Part shown: positions 6,368 to 14,649 of the stretch, piece after piece | Layout: each line of letters opens with the position of its first letter | Position numbering within the stretch: position 1 is the first letter of the stretch | Assembly (NCBI GenBank): GCA_965214115.1 | Contig: CBDCAU010000003.1 | Location: 186,001-250,000 of the forward strand | DNA from: Owenweeksia sp965214115 | GTDB taxonomy: Bacteria; Bacteroidota; Bacteroidia; Flavobacteriales; Schleiferiaceae | Length of the DNA: 64,000 nucleotides | Direction: 5' to 3' | Notes under the pieces: generated by a model | The model's input: the letters and a program-made list of their open reading frames with translations, nothing else | Database searches by the model: none | Told to the model about the DNA's origin: nothing | Translations under genes and position numbers: made by a program

Positions 6368-9016
6368 ATGCCTGACAATCAATCCCTGAGGTGGCCGGCC
6401 CATAAAATCAGGCAGACTTTTCTCGATTTTTTCAAAGACAAACGGCATAAGATCGTGCCTTCCGCGCCCATCGTTTTGAAGGGCGACCCCACGCTGATGT
6501 TCACCAACGCAGGGATGAATCAGTTCAAAGATGCCTTTTTGGGAAATGCCGAGCCGCCTTCCAATCGAGTTGCGGATTCTCAGAAGTGCCTGAGAGTCAG
6601 TGGAAAACACAATGATTTGGAGGAGGTTGGCCACGATACTTACCATCATACGATGTTTGAAATGTTGGGGAATTGGTCGTTTGGGGACCCTGCCGGCCGG
6701 ACAGTCGGGTACTTCAAGGAAGAAGCAATTCAATGGGCTTGGCAACTTTTGACGGAAGTTTACGGATTGCCCAAAGACCGATTGTATGCCACTGTTTTTG
6801 AGGGAGATACCGCCGATGAAACTTCCCGCGATGAAGAAGCTTTTTCAAACTGGCAAAAATTCTTGCCGAAAGAGCAAATTTTAGATGGCAATAAAAAAGA
6901 CAACTTTTGGGAAATGGGTGTGGCCGGCCCTTGCGGCCCGAGTTCCGAAATTCATATCGATTTGCGCGATGAGGCTGAACGCCAGCAAGTTGACGGCAAA
7001 ACTTTGGTGAACCAAGACCATCCGCTGGTGGTGGAAATCTGGAACTTGGTGTTTATGGAATTCAATCGCAAAGCGGATGGAAGTTTGGAAAAACTGCCCG
7101 CTCAGCACGTGGACACGGGGATGGGTTTTGAGCGTTTGGCGATGGCCTTGCAAGGCAAAAAATCCAATTACGATACGGATGTTTTTACGCCACTGATTGC
7201 TGAAATTGAGAAACTTACGGCCAAAAAATACGGCGAAGAAAGTCGTCAGAATATTGCCATTCGCGTTATTGCCGACCACGTCCGCGCGGTGGCGTTTTCC
7301 ATTGCGGATGGACAATTGCCGAGCAATACCGGCGCGGGTTATGTGATTCGCCGGATTTTGCGGCGCGCCATTCGCTATGCGTTTTCTTATTTAGATAAAA
7401 AGGAGACTTTTATTTACCATTTAGTAGAGATTCTTTCCGATGAAATGGGCGCATTTTTTCCTGAAATTTCATCGCAAAAAGAATTGGCCAAAAAAGTGAT
7501 TCAGGAAGAAGAGCAATCTTTTTTGCGAACCTTGGCGCAAGGCTTGTCCCGTTTAGATGAAATTATTGACAAAGAAAAATCTCAAAAAATTGATGGCGAA
7601 AAAGTATTTGAATTGTACGATACTTTCGGTTTTCCACCGGATTTGACGGCGCTGATTTTACGGGAGAAAAATTTGTTATTCGACCAAGCGGGATTTGACA
7701 AAGAAATGGCCGCCCAGAAACAGCGCGCTCGCGCCGCTACTCAGCAAGATACTGGCGATTGGGTCATCTTACAAAAGGACGATAAAGAAGAATTTATCGG
7801 CTACGACAATTTGGAGGCGGAAGTAAAGATTACGCGCTACCGAAAAGTATCAATAAAGAAAAAGACGCTTTATCAATTGGTTTTCAATTTGACGCCCTTT
7901 TATCCCGAAGGCGGCGGACAAGTGGGCGATAAAGGGTTGATTTTCAATGACTCTGAGCGGATTCCAATTTTGGATACCAAAAAGGAACACGGATTAATTT
8001 ATCACGTTTCGGAAAAACTGCCCGAAAATTTAGAGGTGAATTTTACCGCGCAAGTCAATGGCAGGTTGCGAAAAACCGCCGCCGAAAATCACACCGCCAC
8101 CCATCTTTTGCACCGAGCTTTGCGTGAAGTTTTGGGCGAGCACGTCGAGCAAAAAGGTTCGCTCGTCCATCCCGATTATTTGCGGTTTGATTTCAGCCAT
8201 TTTTCAAAGGTTTCCAAGGAAGATTTGAAGCAAATCGAAAACTTGGTGAATGAGCGAATTCAGCACAATTTTCCGTTGGAAGAGTTTCGGAATATTCCGA
8301 TAAAAGAGGCCACAGAAATGGGTGCGCTGGCGCTGTTTGGCGAAAAATATGGCGACACGGTTCGTACCATCAAATTTGGTGAAAGCATTGAACTGTGCGG
8401 CGGAATTCATTTAAAAGCGACCGGCGGAATCGGGCTTTTTAAAATAACTGCGGAAGGTGCCGTGGCCGCTGGCATTAGACGAATCGAGGCGTTGAGCGGC
8501 GCGGCGGCACGTTCTTTTTTCAATGAAAAACTGGAAACTTTGGAAAATGTGGCCTTGGAATTAAAAAATCCCAAGGATATTTTGATAGGAATTCGCAATC
8601 TAAAAGAGGAGAAAAATCAACTGCAAAAACAATTGGAAAAATTTCATAAAGAAAAAGCGCAATCCGAAAAGAAAGAGTGGCTAAAAAATGCTAAACCAGT
8701 TGAAGATTTTAAGCTGATTATTGAAAAAACTACCTTAGATTCCGATTCAGTAAAAAATACGCTTTTTCAGATTAAAAACGAAGAAAAAATAGCCGCCGTG
8801 ATTGGAATGGATTTGGGCGAGAAGGCGCAAATTGCCATCACCTTTTCCGATGATTTGGCAAAAGCCAAAAACTGGCACGCCGGAAATATGGTGCGCGAAC
8901 TGGCCAAAGAAATCAACGGCGGCGGCGGCGGACAACCGTTCTTTGCCACGGCGGGCGGCAAAAATCCTGATGGATTAGACGCGGCTTTGGAAAAAGCCAA
9001 AACTCTTTTACAATGA
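6368..9016 (+). CDS. alaS: alanine--tRNA ligase
   Basis: An 882-residue class II alanyl-tRNA synthetase of normal length. The catalytic core is at about 1-250 (FTNAGMNQFKDAFLG, HDTYHHTMFEMLGNWSFGDP, GPCGPSSEIH, DTGMGFERL). The tRNA-recognition domain follows. The editing domain carries its zinc ligands HTATHLLH (HxxxH) and CGGIH (CxxxH) near 570-690. The C-terminal C-Ala region ends with GGGGGQPFFATAGGKNPDG. It charges tRNA-Ala and clears mischarged Ser and Gly. It overlaps the downstream outer-membrane protein gene by ATGA. Confidence 0.98.
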   Translation: MPDNQSLRWPAHKIRQTFLDFFKDKRHKIVPSAPIVLKGDPTLMFTNAGMNQFKDAFLGNAEPPSNRVADSQKCLRVSGKHNDLEEVGHDTYHHTMFEMLGNWSFGDPAGRTVGYFKEEAIQWAWQLLTEVYGLPKDRLYATVFEGDTADETSRDEEAFSNWQKFLPKEQILDGNKKDNFWEMGVAGPCGPSSEIHIDLRDEAERQQVDGKTLVNQDHPLVVEIWNLVFMEFNRKADGSLEKLPAQHVDTGMGFERLAMALQGKKSNYDTDVFTPLIAEIEKLTAKKYGEESRQNIAIRVIADHVRAVAFSIADGQLPSNTGAGYVIRRILRRAIRYAFSYLDKKETFIYHLVEILSDEMGAFFPEISSQKELAKKVIQEEEQSFLRTLAQGLSRLDEIIDKEKSQKIDGEKVFELYDTFGFPPDLTALILREKNLLFDQAGFDKEMAAQKQRARAATQQDTGDWVILQKDDKEEFIGYDNLEAEVKITRYRKVSIKKKTLYQLVFNLTPFYPEGGGQVGDKGLIFNDSERIPILDTKKEHGLIYHVSEKLPENLEVNFTAQVNGRLRKTAAENHTATHLLHRALREVLGEHVEQKGSLVHPDYLRFDFSHFSKVSKEDLKQIENLVNERIQHNFPLEEFRNIPIKEATEMGALALFGEKYGDTVRTIKFGESIELCGGIHLKATGGIGLFKITAEGAVAAGIRRIEALSGAAARSFFNEKLETLENVALELKNPKDILIGIRNLKEEKNQLQKQLEKFHKEKAQSEKKEWLKNAKPVEDFKLIIEKTTLDSDSVKNTLFQIKNEEKIAAVIGMDLGEKAQIAITFSDDLAKAKNWHAGNMVRELAKEINGGGGGQPFFATAGGKNPDGLDAALEKAKTLLQ

Positions 9017-9744
9017 AAAAACTTATCACTTTCCTTTTCGTAACCCTTTGTTTTTCAGCTTTTTCCCAAAAGGATAAGGACAAAGACATCGTGTATTACG
9101 AAGATTCCGAAACCAAAAATTCCCGCTTTGGCATCAATCTATTATTGTATCCCAATTTTACCGACCGCCGCCTTTTGGACGAGGAAATTCCAATGGGTGG
9201 CGGCATTGAACTGGCTGATGACAAATCCAAGGGAAATTTCGGGCTCAACTACGGCGTGGATTTGTTTTATTCCCTCGGTTCGTCGCTAGATATCGGGGTG
9301 GGAGTGGGGCGCGCTTCGGCCAAATATTCGGTGGAAAACGCACAGTTTTCGTTGGAGCGAGACGATACCGTTTCTGCTAATCTGGAAACCGAAACTTCGT
9401 GGTGGAACATTCCTATCAAATTGAATTTCAACACTTCCATCACGGATCTGTGGGATTTGGAAGTGGTGCCGACGGTGCAGCTCAACTTTATTGATTCTTA
9501 TAAAACAAGGGTGAGTCCTACCAACGGAGATGCTTTTGAAAAAGACTTTTCTGCGCAGACGCAAAATCTTACTTGGTCGGCCGGCATCAGCTTGGGCGGC
9601 ACTTATTATTTTTCAGAAAATTTTGGACTCTTGATGCGCGGCCACGTTCAATATATGTTGACCCCATTGATTGAAGAATCCAATTTCCCGCGCGAATCGC
9701 TCTATTCATTTGGGATTCATACGGGCTTGCGAATAAATTTTTAG
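9013..9744 (+). CDS. outer-membrane beta-barrel protein
   Basis: A 243-residue protein with a clear signal peptide (MKKLITFLFVTLCFSAFSQ). Alternating strands such as SRFGINLLLYPNFTDRR, LDIGVGVGRASAKYSV, WWNIPIKLNFNTSI and TWSAGISLGGTYYFSENFGLLMRGHVQYML lead to a terminal strand YSFGIHTGLRINF ending in Phe, as expected for a BamA-inserted barrel. The start overlaps the alaS stop (ATGA), so it is made from the same mRNA although there is no obvious functional link. Its ligand or cargo is unknown. Confidence 0.85.
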   Translation: MKKLITFLFVTLCFSAFSQKDKDKDIVYYEDSETKNSRFGINLLLYPNFTDRRLLDEEIPMGGGIELADDKSKGNFGLNYGVDLFYSLGSSLDIGVGVGRASAKYSVENAQFSLERDDTVSANLETETSWWNIPIKLNFNTSITDLWDLEVVPTVQLNFIDSYKTRVSPTNGDAFEKDFSAQTQNLTWSAGISLGGTYYFSENFGLLMRGHVQYMLTPLIEESNFPRESLYSFGIHTGLRINF

Positions 9745-9790
9745 GTGTAGAATCGCACGACCGCGCGATATTACCAAAGACCCACGTCCA

Positions 9791-10195
9791 TTATTTTGTC
9801 AAAACAACGTCCACTTCGTCACTGCCGGTGCCATCGTTGGCCGTTAAGTCAATGGTAATCTGGTCAAAATCAGAATTTGCGCGGCCGCTGCCGCCAAACT
9901 GGAAACCTTTGGAAGTTTGGTTAGGGATGTCGAAATTGATGCCGTTCAGCAGGGCTTCTACGTTCGCTTCCTGAATGTTATACAAATTGTTCAGCAAAAT
10001 TTCTTCGCTTGAACCGCCAGCCGTAATCTCCACTTCGTAACTCTGGGTGCCGTTGATGCCGCCTGTTTCCACGGCGTTCCAAGTGCCAATAAAATCCTGT
10101 TGAAAGTTTTTGTCAGGATCGGGATCTTCCTCGCACGAAATCAGCAAAACGCTGAAAGTCAAAAAGATAAATCCAATTTTTTTTAAGGTGTTCAC
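9791..10195 (-). CDS. small lipoprotein with acidic +2 region
   Basis: A 134-residue predicted lipoprotein: signal MNTLKKIGFIFLTFSVLLISC with lipobox LISC at Cys21. It is followed at once by the acidic run EEDPDPDK, which resembles the lipoprotein export signal that sends Bacteroidota lipoproteins to the cell surface. The rest (FIGTWNAVETGGINGTQSYEVEITAGG) looks like a lipocalin-like beta sandwich. It overlaps the OmpH-like gene by 4 bp and so shares its operon, making it a plausible client of that chaperone. Function unknown. Confidence 0.8.
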   Translation of the reverse strand: MNTLKKIGFIFLTFSVLLISCEEDPDPDKNFQQDFIGTWNAVETGGINGTQSYEVEITAGGSSEEILLNNLYNIQEANVEALLNGINFDIPNQTSKGFQFGGSGRANSDFDQITIDLTANDGTGSDEVDVVLTK

Positions 10196-10827
10196 TCGCT
10201 TTTCAAATTTCCTTTGTCTCCTTTAGTACGGAATTTTTCGTTCAGGCGTTGGGCTACCATTTCGGTGATGTCAAAATCAGCATTGGCGGCCAGCAAAATA
10301 CTGCCGGGGTCGTAGCTCAAAATATAGTCAAGGTCAAATTCCGTTTTGATATTTTCCAAAATCCCGTCCATATCATCCTTGATTAGCAAGTTCAATTCCT
10401 GCTCCTCGGCCGCCAGTTTTTGAGTCTGTTCATCGCGGTAAGCCATTAGCTGCTGCTGGGTTTGCTGCAAATCGAGCTGGGCGGCTTGCAGTTGGTCGGG
10501 ACTCATTTTTTCGGCTTGCTGTTGCAATATTTGCACATTTTCTTGGAACACTTTGGATTTTTTTTCCAAATCGGCTTCCAACCGGATGGCCTTTTTCTCC
10601 AATTTATCGCGCAATTCTTTGTGGAAATCATATTGTGAAACTAAAGAATCCGTATTGATATAGGCGATTTTTACGCCTGTAAATTTTTGGTTATCAAGAT
10701 TTTCCGAGATTTGCTCTTCGGTTTGCTTTTTAGGAAGAGTGGGTTCTGCCGTGTCAAAAACCTTCCAAAAAAGAACACAAACGGCGATGAGAAGAACAAT
10801 ACTGAGAACGGTGTTGAAAACCTTCAT
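10192..10827 (-). CDS. OmpH/Skp-family periplasmic chaperone-like protein
   Basis: A 211-residue protein with an N-terminal membrane or signal segment (VLSIVLLIAVCVLFWKVF). After it come the OmpH-type first strand KIAYINTDSLVSQYDFHKEL, a long glutamine-rich coiled coil (about 65-150), and the closing YILSYDPGSILLAANADFDITEMVAQRLN. This matches Skp/OmpH chaperones, which hold unfolded outer-membrane proteins in the periplasm. The N-terminal segment is longer and less cleavable than usual, so it may stay anchored. It has a TACTTTTG promoter box 22 nt upstream. Confidence 0.85.
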   Translation of the reverse strand: MKVFNTVLSIVLLIAVCVLFWKVFDTAEPTLPKKQTEEQISENLDNQKFTGVKIAYINTDSLVSQYDFHKELRDKLEKKAIRLEADLEKKSKVFQENVQILQQQAEKMSPDQLQAAQLDLQQTQQQLMAYRDEQTQKLAAEEQELNLLIKDDMDGILENIKTEFDLDYILSYDPGSILLAANADFDITEMVAQRLNEKFRTKGDKGNLKSE

Positions 10828-10849
10828 TTATAGTGTTTTAGGATTTTTG

Positions 10850-10857
10850 CAAAAGTA
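10850..10857 (-). promoter_or_regulatory. TAnnTTTG promoter box for the OmpH-like operon
   Basis: TACTTTTG on the minus strand, 22 nt before the start at 10827. The spacing is typical of the other clear promoters in this window. Confidence 0.55.
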
Positions 10858-10913
10858 GAAAATGGAAGGGCTAATTTTCATAGAAATTTTGGTGGAGAAT
10901 GGATGGGGTTTTA

Positions 10914-12926
10914 TTAAAATAACCCGTCTAAATCACCGTCATCCACACTTTCTGCCAAGGTAATTTTCAAGTTCAGCGACCGCTCCATTTCTCTTTTGAT
11001 GGCAAAATCTGCGGGTTCGTTCCGCGCCCAAGCCCGCCGCGCGATGCCGTTGTTCACGTCAAAAAACAGCATATTTTCCAATCGCCGCGCGGCATCCTCC
11101 GAACCGTCGAGCAACATCCCGAAACCACCGTTGATGACCTCGCCCCAGCCCACGCCGCCGCCGTTGTGCAGGCTCACCCAAGTGGCGCCGCGCGCCGCAT
11201 CGCCGATGACATTTTGCACCGCCATATCCGCCGTGAAGCGCGAGCCATCGTAGATATTCGAGGTTTCGCGATAAGGCGAATCCGTGCCGGAAACGTCGTG
11301 ATGGTCGCGGCCTAAAATCACCGGCCCGATTTCGCTATTTTTTATAGCATTATTAAATGCTTTGGCGATTTTAATGCGCCCCTCGCTGTCCGTGTACAAA
11401 ATCCGCGCTTGCGAACCGACCACCAATTTATTTTCCCCCGCCGCCTCTATCCAGCGGATGTTGTCTTCCATCTGCTGGCGGATTTCTGCGGGCGCGTTTT
11501 CGGCTATTTTTCGCAAAATGTTTTGCGCGATTTTATCGGTTTTTCGCAAGTCGTTTTCAGTGCCCGAAGCGCACACCCAACGGAAGGGACCAAAACCGTA
11601 ATCGAAACACATTGGCCCCATAATATCTTGAACGTAAGACGGATAGCGGAACTCGCGGCCGATGGTGGGATTTTCGGCTTCCACTTTTGCTCCGGCGCGG
11701 CTGGCTTCCAACAAAAACGCATTTCCATAATCAAAAAAATACGTCCCGTTTTCCGCGTGGCGATTGATGGCGGCAGCGTGGCGGCGCAAGGTTTCCTGCA
11801 CCAATTCCTTGAATTTTTCGGGGTTTTCGGCCATCATTTCGTTGGCCTTTTCGTAAGAAAGCTGAACCGGATAATAACCGCCCGCCCACGGGTTGTGCAG
11901 CGAAGTTTGGTCGCTGCCCAATTCCACCGTAATTCCCTCTTTATCAAAATGTTCCCACACGTCCACCACATTCCCTTCGTAGGCCAGCGATACGGTTTCT
12001 TGGTCGGATTTCGCTTTTTTGACGCGCTCGGTCAGCGCTTCCAAATCATCAAAAATCTCATCCACCCAGCCCTGTTCGTGGCGTTTGCGCGAGGCTTTGG
12101 GATTCACTTCGGCAGTCACGGAAACGCAGCCGGCGATGTTGGCGGCTTTCGGTTGCGCGCCGCTCATCCCGCCAAGGCCAGCCGTCAGAAAAAGCGTACC
12201 ATCATTGGGTTTCCGCCCGATTTTGCGCAAAGCATTTAAAACCGTAATCGTCGTACCGTGCACAATCCCCTGCGGCCCGATATACATAAAACTGCCCGCC
12301 GTCATCTGTCCGTATTGCGTCACGCCCAACGCGTTGTATTTTTCCCAATCGTCTGGTTTTGAATAGTTTGGAATCATCATTCCATTGGTCACCACCACGC
12401 GCGGCGCGTCTTTGTGCGACGGAAAAAGCCCCATCGGGTGACCGGAATACATTGACAAGGTTTGCTCGTCGGTCATCTCGGCCAAGTATTTCATTGTCAA
12501 GAGGTACTGCGCCCAGTTTTGGAACACCGCGCCGTTGCCGCCGTAGGTAATCAACTCGTGCGGATGCTGCGCCACGGCGGGGTCTAAGTTGTTGTGAATC
12601 ATCAACATAATCGCCGCCGCCTGTTCTGATTTTGTTGGATATTCCGAAATCGGTCGCGCCTGCATTTCATAATCGGGACGAAAACGGTACATATATACAC
12701 GTCCAAATTTTTGCAGTTCCTCGGCAAATTCCGCCGCCAGTTCCCGATGCCATTTTTTAGGGAAATACCGCAACGCGTTTTTCAGCGCCAGCACTTTTTC
12801 TTCTTTGGATAGAATATTCTTCCGCTTCGGCGCGTGGTTGATAGTTTCATCAAAAGGTTTAGGGTCAGGAAGTTTCGCTGGGATTCCCCGTGAGATTTCG
12901 TTTTGAAAAGTGCGCGTTTCGGTCAT
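10914..12926 (-). CDS. hutU: urocanate hydratase
   Basis: A 670-residue urocanase, the second enzyme of histidine breakdown, converting urocanate to imidazolone propionate with tightly bound NAD. Recognised by LITYGGNGAVFQNWAQYLLTMKYLAEMTDEQTL, YIGPQGIVHGTT, TAGLGGMSGAQPKAANIAGCVSVTAEVNP, LGSDQTSLHNPWAGGYYPV and VSLHNGGGVGWGEVINGG. It belongs to the longer urocanase type rather than the roughly 550-residue form. The start at 12926 (MTETRTF) lies 1 nt after the stop of a 54-residue DUF5522 gene. No other hut gene is present in the window. Confidence 0.96.
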   Translation of the reverse strand: MTETRTFQNEISRGIPAKLPDPKPFDETINHAPKRKNILSKEEKVLALKNALRYFPKKWHRELAAEFAEELQKFGRVYMYRFRPDYEMQARPISEYPTKSEQAAAIMLMIHNNLDPAVAQHPHELITYGGNGAVFQNWAQYLLTMKYLAEMTDEQTLSMYSGHPMGLFPSHKDAPRVVVTNGMMIPNYSKPDDWEKYNALGVTQYGQMTAGSFMYIGPQGIVHGTTITVLNALRKIGRKPNDGTLFLTAGLGGMSGAQPKAANIAGCVSVTAEVNPKASRKRHEQGWVDEIFDDLEALTERVKKAKSDQETVSLAYEGNVVDVWEHFDKEGITVELGSDQTSLHNPWAGGYYPVQLSYEKANEMMAENPEKFKELVQETLRRHAAAINRHAENGTYFFDYGNAFLLEASRAGAKVEAENPTIGREFRYPSYVQDIMGPMCFDYGFGPFRWVCASGTENDLRKTDKIAQNILRKIAENAPAEIRQQMEDNIRWIEAAGENKLVVGSQARILYTDSEGRIKIAKAFNNAIKNSEIGPVILGRDHHDVSGTDSPYRETSNIYDGSRFTADMAVQNVIGDAARGATWVSLHNGGGVGWGEVINGGFGMLLDGSEDAARRLENMLFFDVNNGIARRAWARNEPADFAIKREMERSLNLKITLAESVDDGDLDGLF

Positions 12927-12927
12927 T

Positions 12928-13092
12928 TTATTTTGATTTTTTTGAAAATGTCCCCCTCTTTTTATCAAATCCAAACGGACAATGTTTGCAGCCACTTTGG
13001 CAGCAATAACCGCGTTTGAGGTGGTACTGTTTGGTAAAAACGATGAAGCCTTCCGGCGAGTGGTAATAGTCGCCTTCTTCTGATTCAGGCAT
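12928..13092 (-). CDS. 54-residue DUF5522-like cysteine-rich protein
   Basis: Reading the minus strand from ATG at 13092 gives MPESEEGDYYHSPEGFIVFT, then KQYHLKRGYCCQSGCKHCPF and GFDKKRG, with a TAA stop at 12928. The CCxxxCxxC cluster (Cys30, 31, 35, 38) with the preceding G-Y is the DUF5522 pattern and suggests metal binding. A TAACTTTG promoter box lies 22 nt upstream of the start. The stop is 1 nt before the hutU start, so the pair forms an operon. Function unknown. Confidence 0.8.
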   Translation of the reverse strand: MPESEEGDYYHSPEGFIVFTKQYHLKRGYCCQSGCKHCPFGFDKKRGTFSKKSK

Positions 13093-13114
13093 TTTTGCGG
13101 ATGGGGATTTTGGG

Positions 13115-13122
13115 CAAAGTTA
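13115..13122 (-). promoter_or_regulatory. TAnnTTTG promoter box for DUF5522-hutU
   Basis: TAACTTTG on the minus strand, 22 nt before the DUF5522 start. This supports the short gene as the first gene of the hutU transcript. Confidence 0.5.
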
Positions 13123-13147
13123 GGGGCGTAAAATTCTTGGTTGGATT

Positions 13148-13406
13148 ATAATCCAGAATTATGGCGTTTGCCGCAGACTATAATCCTGTAAAAAGGCCAT
13201 AATCTTGGATTTTAGTTGAAAACTTAACAATCAACGCAATTCTCTAATTTAAAATTATGGCCTTTTTTTACAAGTATAGTTAGAAATTATCGCCATAATT
13301 TTAAATTAGAAATTCAATCCTGTTATCTAAAAAAATGGAACTAATTCAAAATTATGGCCTATTTTCGCAACTATAATTCAGAATTAAGGCCATAATTTTA
13401 AATTAG
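13148..13406. repeat. array of three 66-bp dyads at 96-97-bp spacing
   Basis: This fills most of the 320-bp gap before the second ATPase. Units are 13148-13213, 13244-13309 and 13341-13406. Each has an 18-bp left arm ending ATTATGGC, exactly 30 bp between the arms with a shared central ACTATAAT-like core, and a right arm starting GCCATAAT. The arms of unit B are perfect (CTAATTTAAAATTATGGC / GCCATAATTTTAAATTAG). Unit C has one mismatch. Unit A differs in both arms in a compensating way (AATCC on the left, GGATT on the right). The ATPase start codon is 7 bp beyond the array. Confidence 0.85.
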
Positions 13407-13412
13407 CGAAAA

Positions 13413-14537
13413 ATGATTTATCGAAATATTCGAGATAAGATGCTCAAAGAATGGGGCAGGGGAAAGGCTTTGATGGTTTTTGGCCCGCGCCAATGTGGTA
13501 AAACCACTTTATTAAAAAAATTGGCCGCCGAGCAAGAAGTCGCGCCACTTTGGCTCAATTGCGATGAACCCGACGACCGCGCCGATTTGACCGACAAAAC
13601 TTCCACCGAGCTTCTGAGGTTGGTGGGTTCACGAAAAGCGGTTTTCATTGACGAGGCGCAGCGCGTGCCCAATGTTGGATTGACCCTGAAATTGTTGGTG
13701 GACAATGCGCCCGATATTCAAATCGTGGCCACCGGTTCTTCCGCCTTTGAGTTGGCCAATTCCATTAATGAGCCGCTTACCGGCCGTAAATTTCAGCATA
13801 ACTTATTGCCCTTTTCACAGCAAGAACTAGTTTCCCATTACGGCGAGCGGGAGGAAAAGCGCAACTTGGAAAAACGCCTGATTTTTGGCAGTTATCCCGA
13901 TGTGATAAACAATCCCAGCGAAGAGCGGCGCGTTCTTAATGAGCTGACAGAAAGTTATTTATACAAAGATATTTTCAATTTTCAAGAAATTCGCAAGCCA
14001 GAAATCATCGAGCAGTTGCTGCAGGCCGTGGCGCTGCAAGTGGCTTCGGAAGTATCGTTCAACGAAATTTCCAATATGCTGAAAATCAGCGCACAAACCA
14101 TCGCTCGCTATTTGTATTTGTTGGAAAAAACGTTCGTGATTTTCCGGCTGCGTTCGTTCAGCCGCAATATGCGCAATGAACTGCGCAAAAGCCGCAAAAT
14201 TTACTTTTACGACAACGGGGTACGCAATGCGCTTATCAGTAATTTTAATCCTTTAAATCTTCGTGCCGACACCGGCGCGTTGTGGGAAAATTTCATCGTG
14301 AGTGAGCGCATCAAAAAGCTCCGATTCGCCAACGATTACGCCAAATCCTATTTTTGGCGAACCACCGACCAAGCGGAAATCGACTATCTCGAAGAAAAGG
14401 ACGGCGCGATGCTGGCGTGGGAAATCAAATGGAACATCCGGCGGAAACCGCGCATTCCCAAATCGTTTATCCAGCATTATGGAATGCCTGATTTTGAGGT
14501 GGTTACGAAAGAAAATTATATGGATTTACTAACGTGA
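13413..14537 (+). CDS. AAA ATPase with DUF4143 C-terminal domain
   Basis: A complete 374-residue ATPase. The AAA domain has Walker A GPRQCGKTT at about 24-32, Walker B KAVFIDEAQ at about 74-82 and sensor VATGSSAFE. The C-terminal half has a winged-helix-like segment (VSFNEISNMLKISAQTIARYLYLLEKTFVIF, about 213-245). Then comes the DUF4143 region with a PD-(D/E)XK-like signature: YFWRTTDQAEIDYLEE followed by MLAWEIKW, giving E-I-D and E-I-K. No role is established for the family. The wHTH and the dyad array just upstream suggest possible self-regulation. It is a paralogue of the truncated gene at the left edge. Confidence 0.9.
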   Translation: MIYRNIRDKMLKEWGRGKALMVFGPRQCGKTTLLKKLAAEQEVAPLWLNCDEPDDRADLTDKTSTELLRLVGSRKAVFIDEAQRVPNVGLTLKLLVDNAPDIQIVATGSSAFELANSINEPLTGRKFQHNLLPFSQQELVSHYGEREEKRNLEKRLIFGSYPDVINNPSEERRVLNELTESYLYKDIFNFQEIRKPEIIEQLLQAVALQVASEVSFNEISNMLKISAQTIARYLYLLEKTFVIFRLRSFSRNMRNELRKSRKIYFYDNGVRNALISNFNPLNLRADTGALWENFIVSERIKKLRFANDYAKSYFWRTTDQAEIDYLEEKDGAMLAWEIKWNIRRKPRIPKSFIQHYGMPDFEVVTKENYMDLLT

Positions 14538-14649
14538 AAATTTCAGACTTTACCGTTTGACTTTTTTAAAAAGATAAAATCTAAATTTTTATCCCTTTCA
14601 AAAGGATGAAATTTGCAATTCTTTCCTTCTTAGAAAGACAAATCTCTAA

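Noticed and set aside
11409..12239. Plus-strand open frame of 276 codons
   Set aside because: It is fully antisense to urocanate hydratase; composition is typical of a shadow frame.
13148..13406. Possible CRISPR array
   Set aside because: The repeated unit (66 bp) is longer than the roughly 31-bp linkers, is internally palindromic over its full length and varies between units; no cas genes are near.
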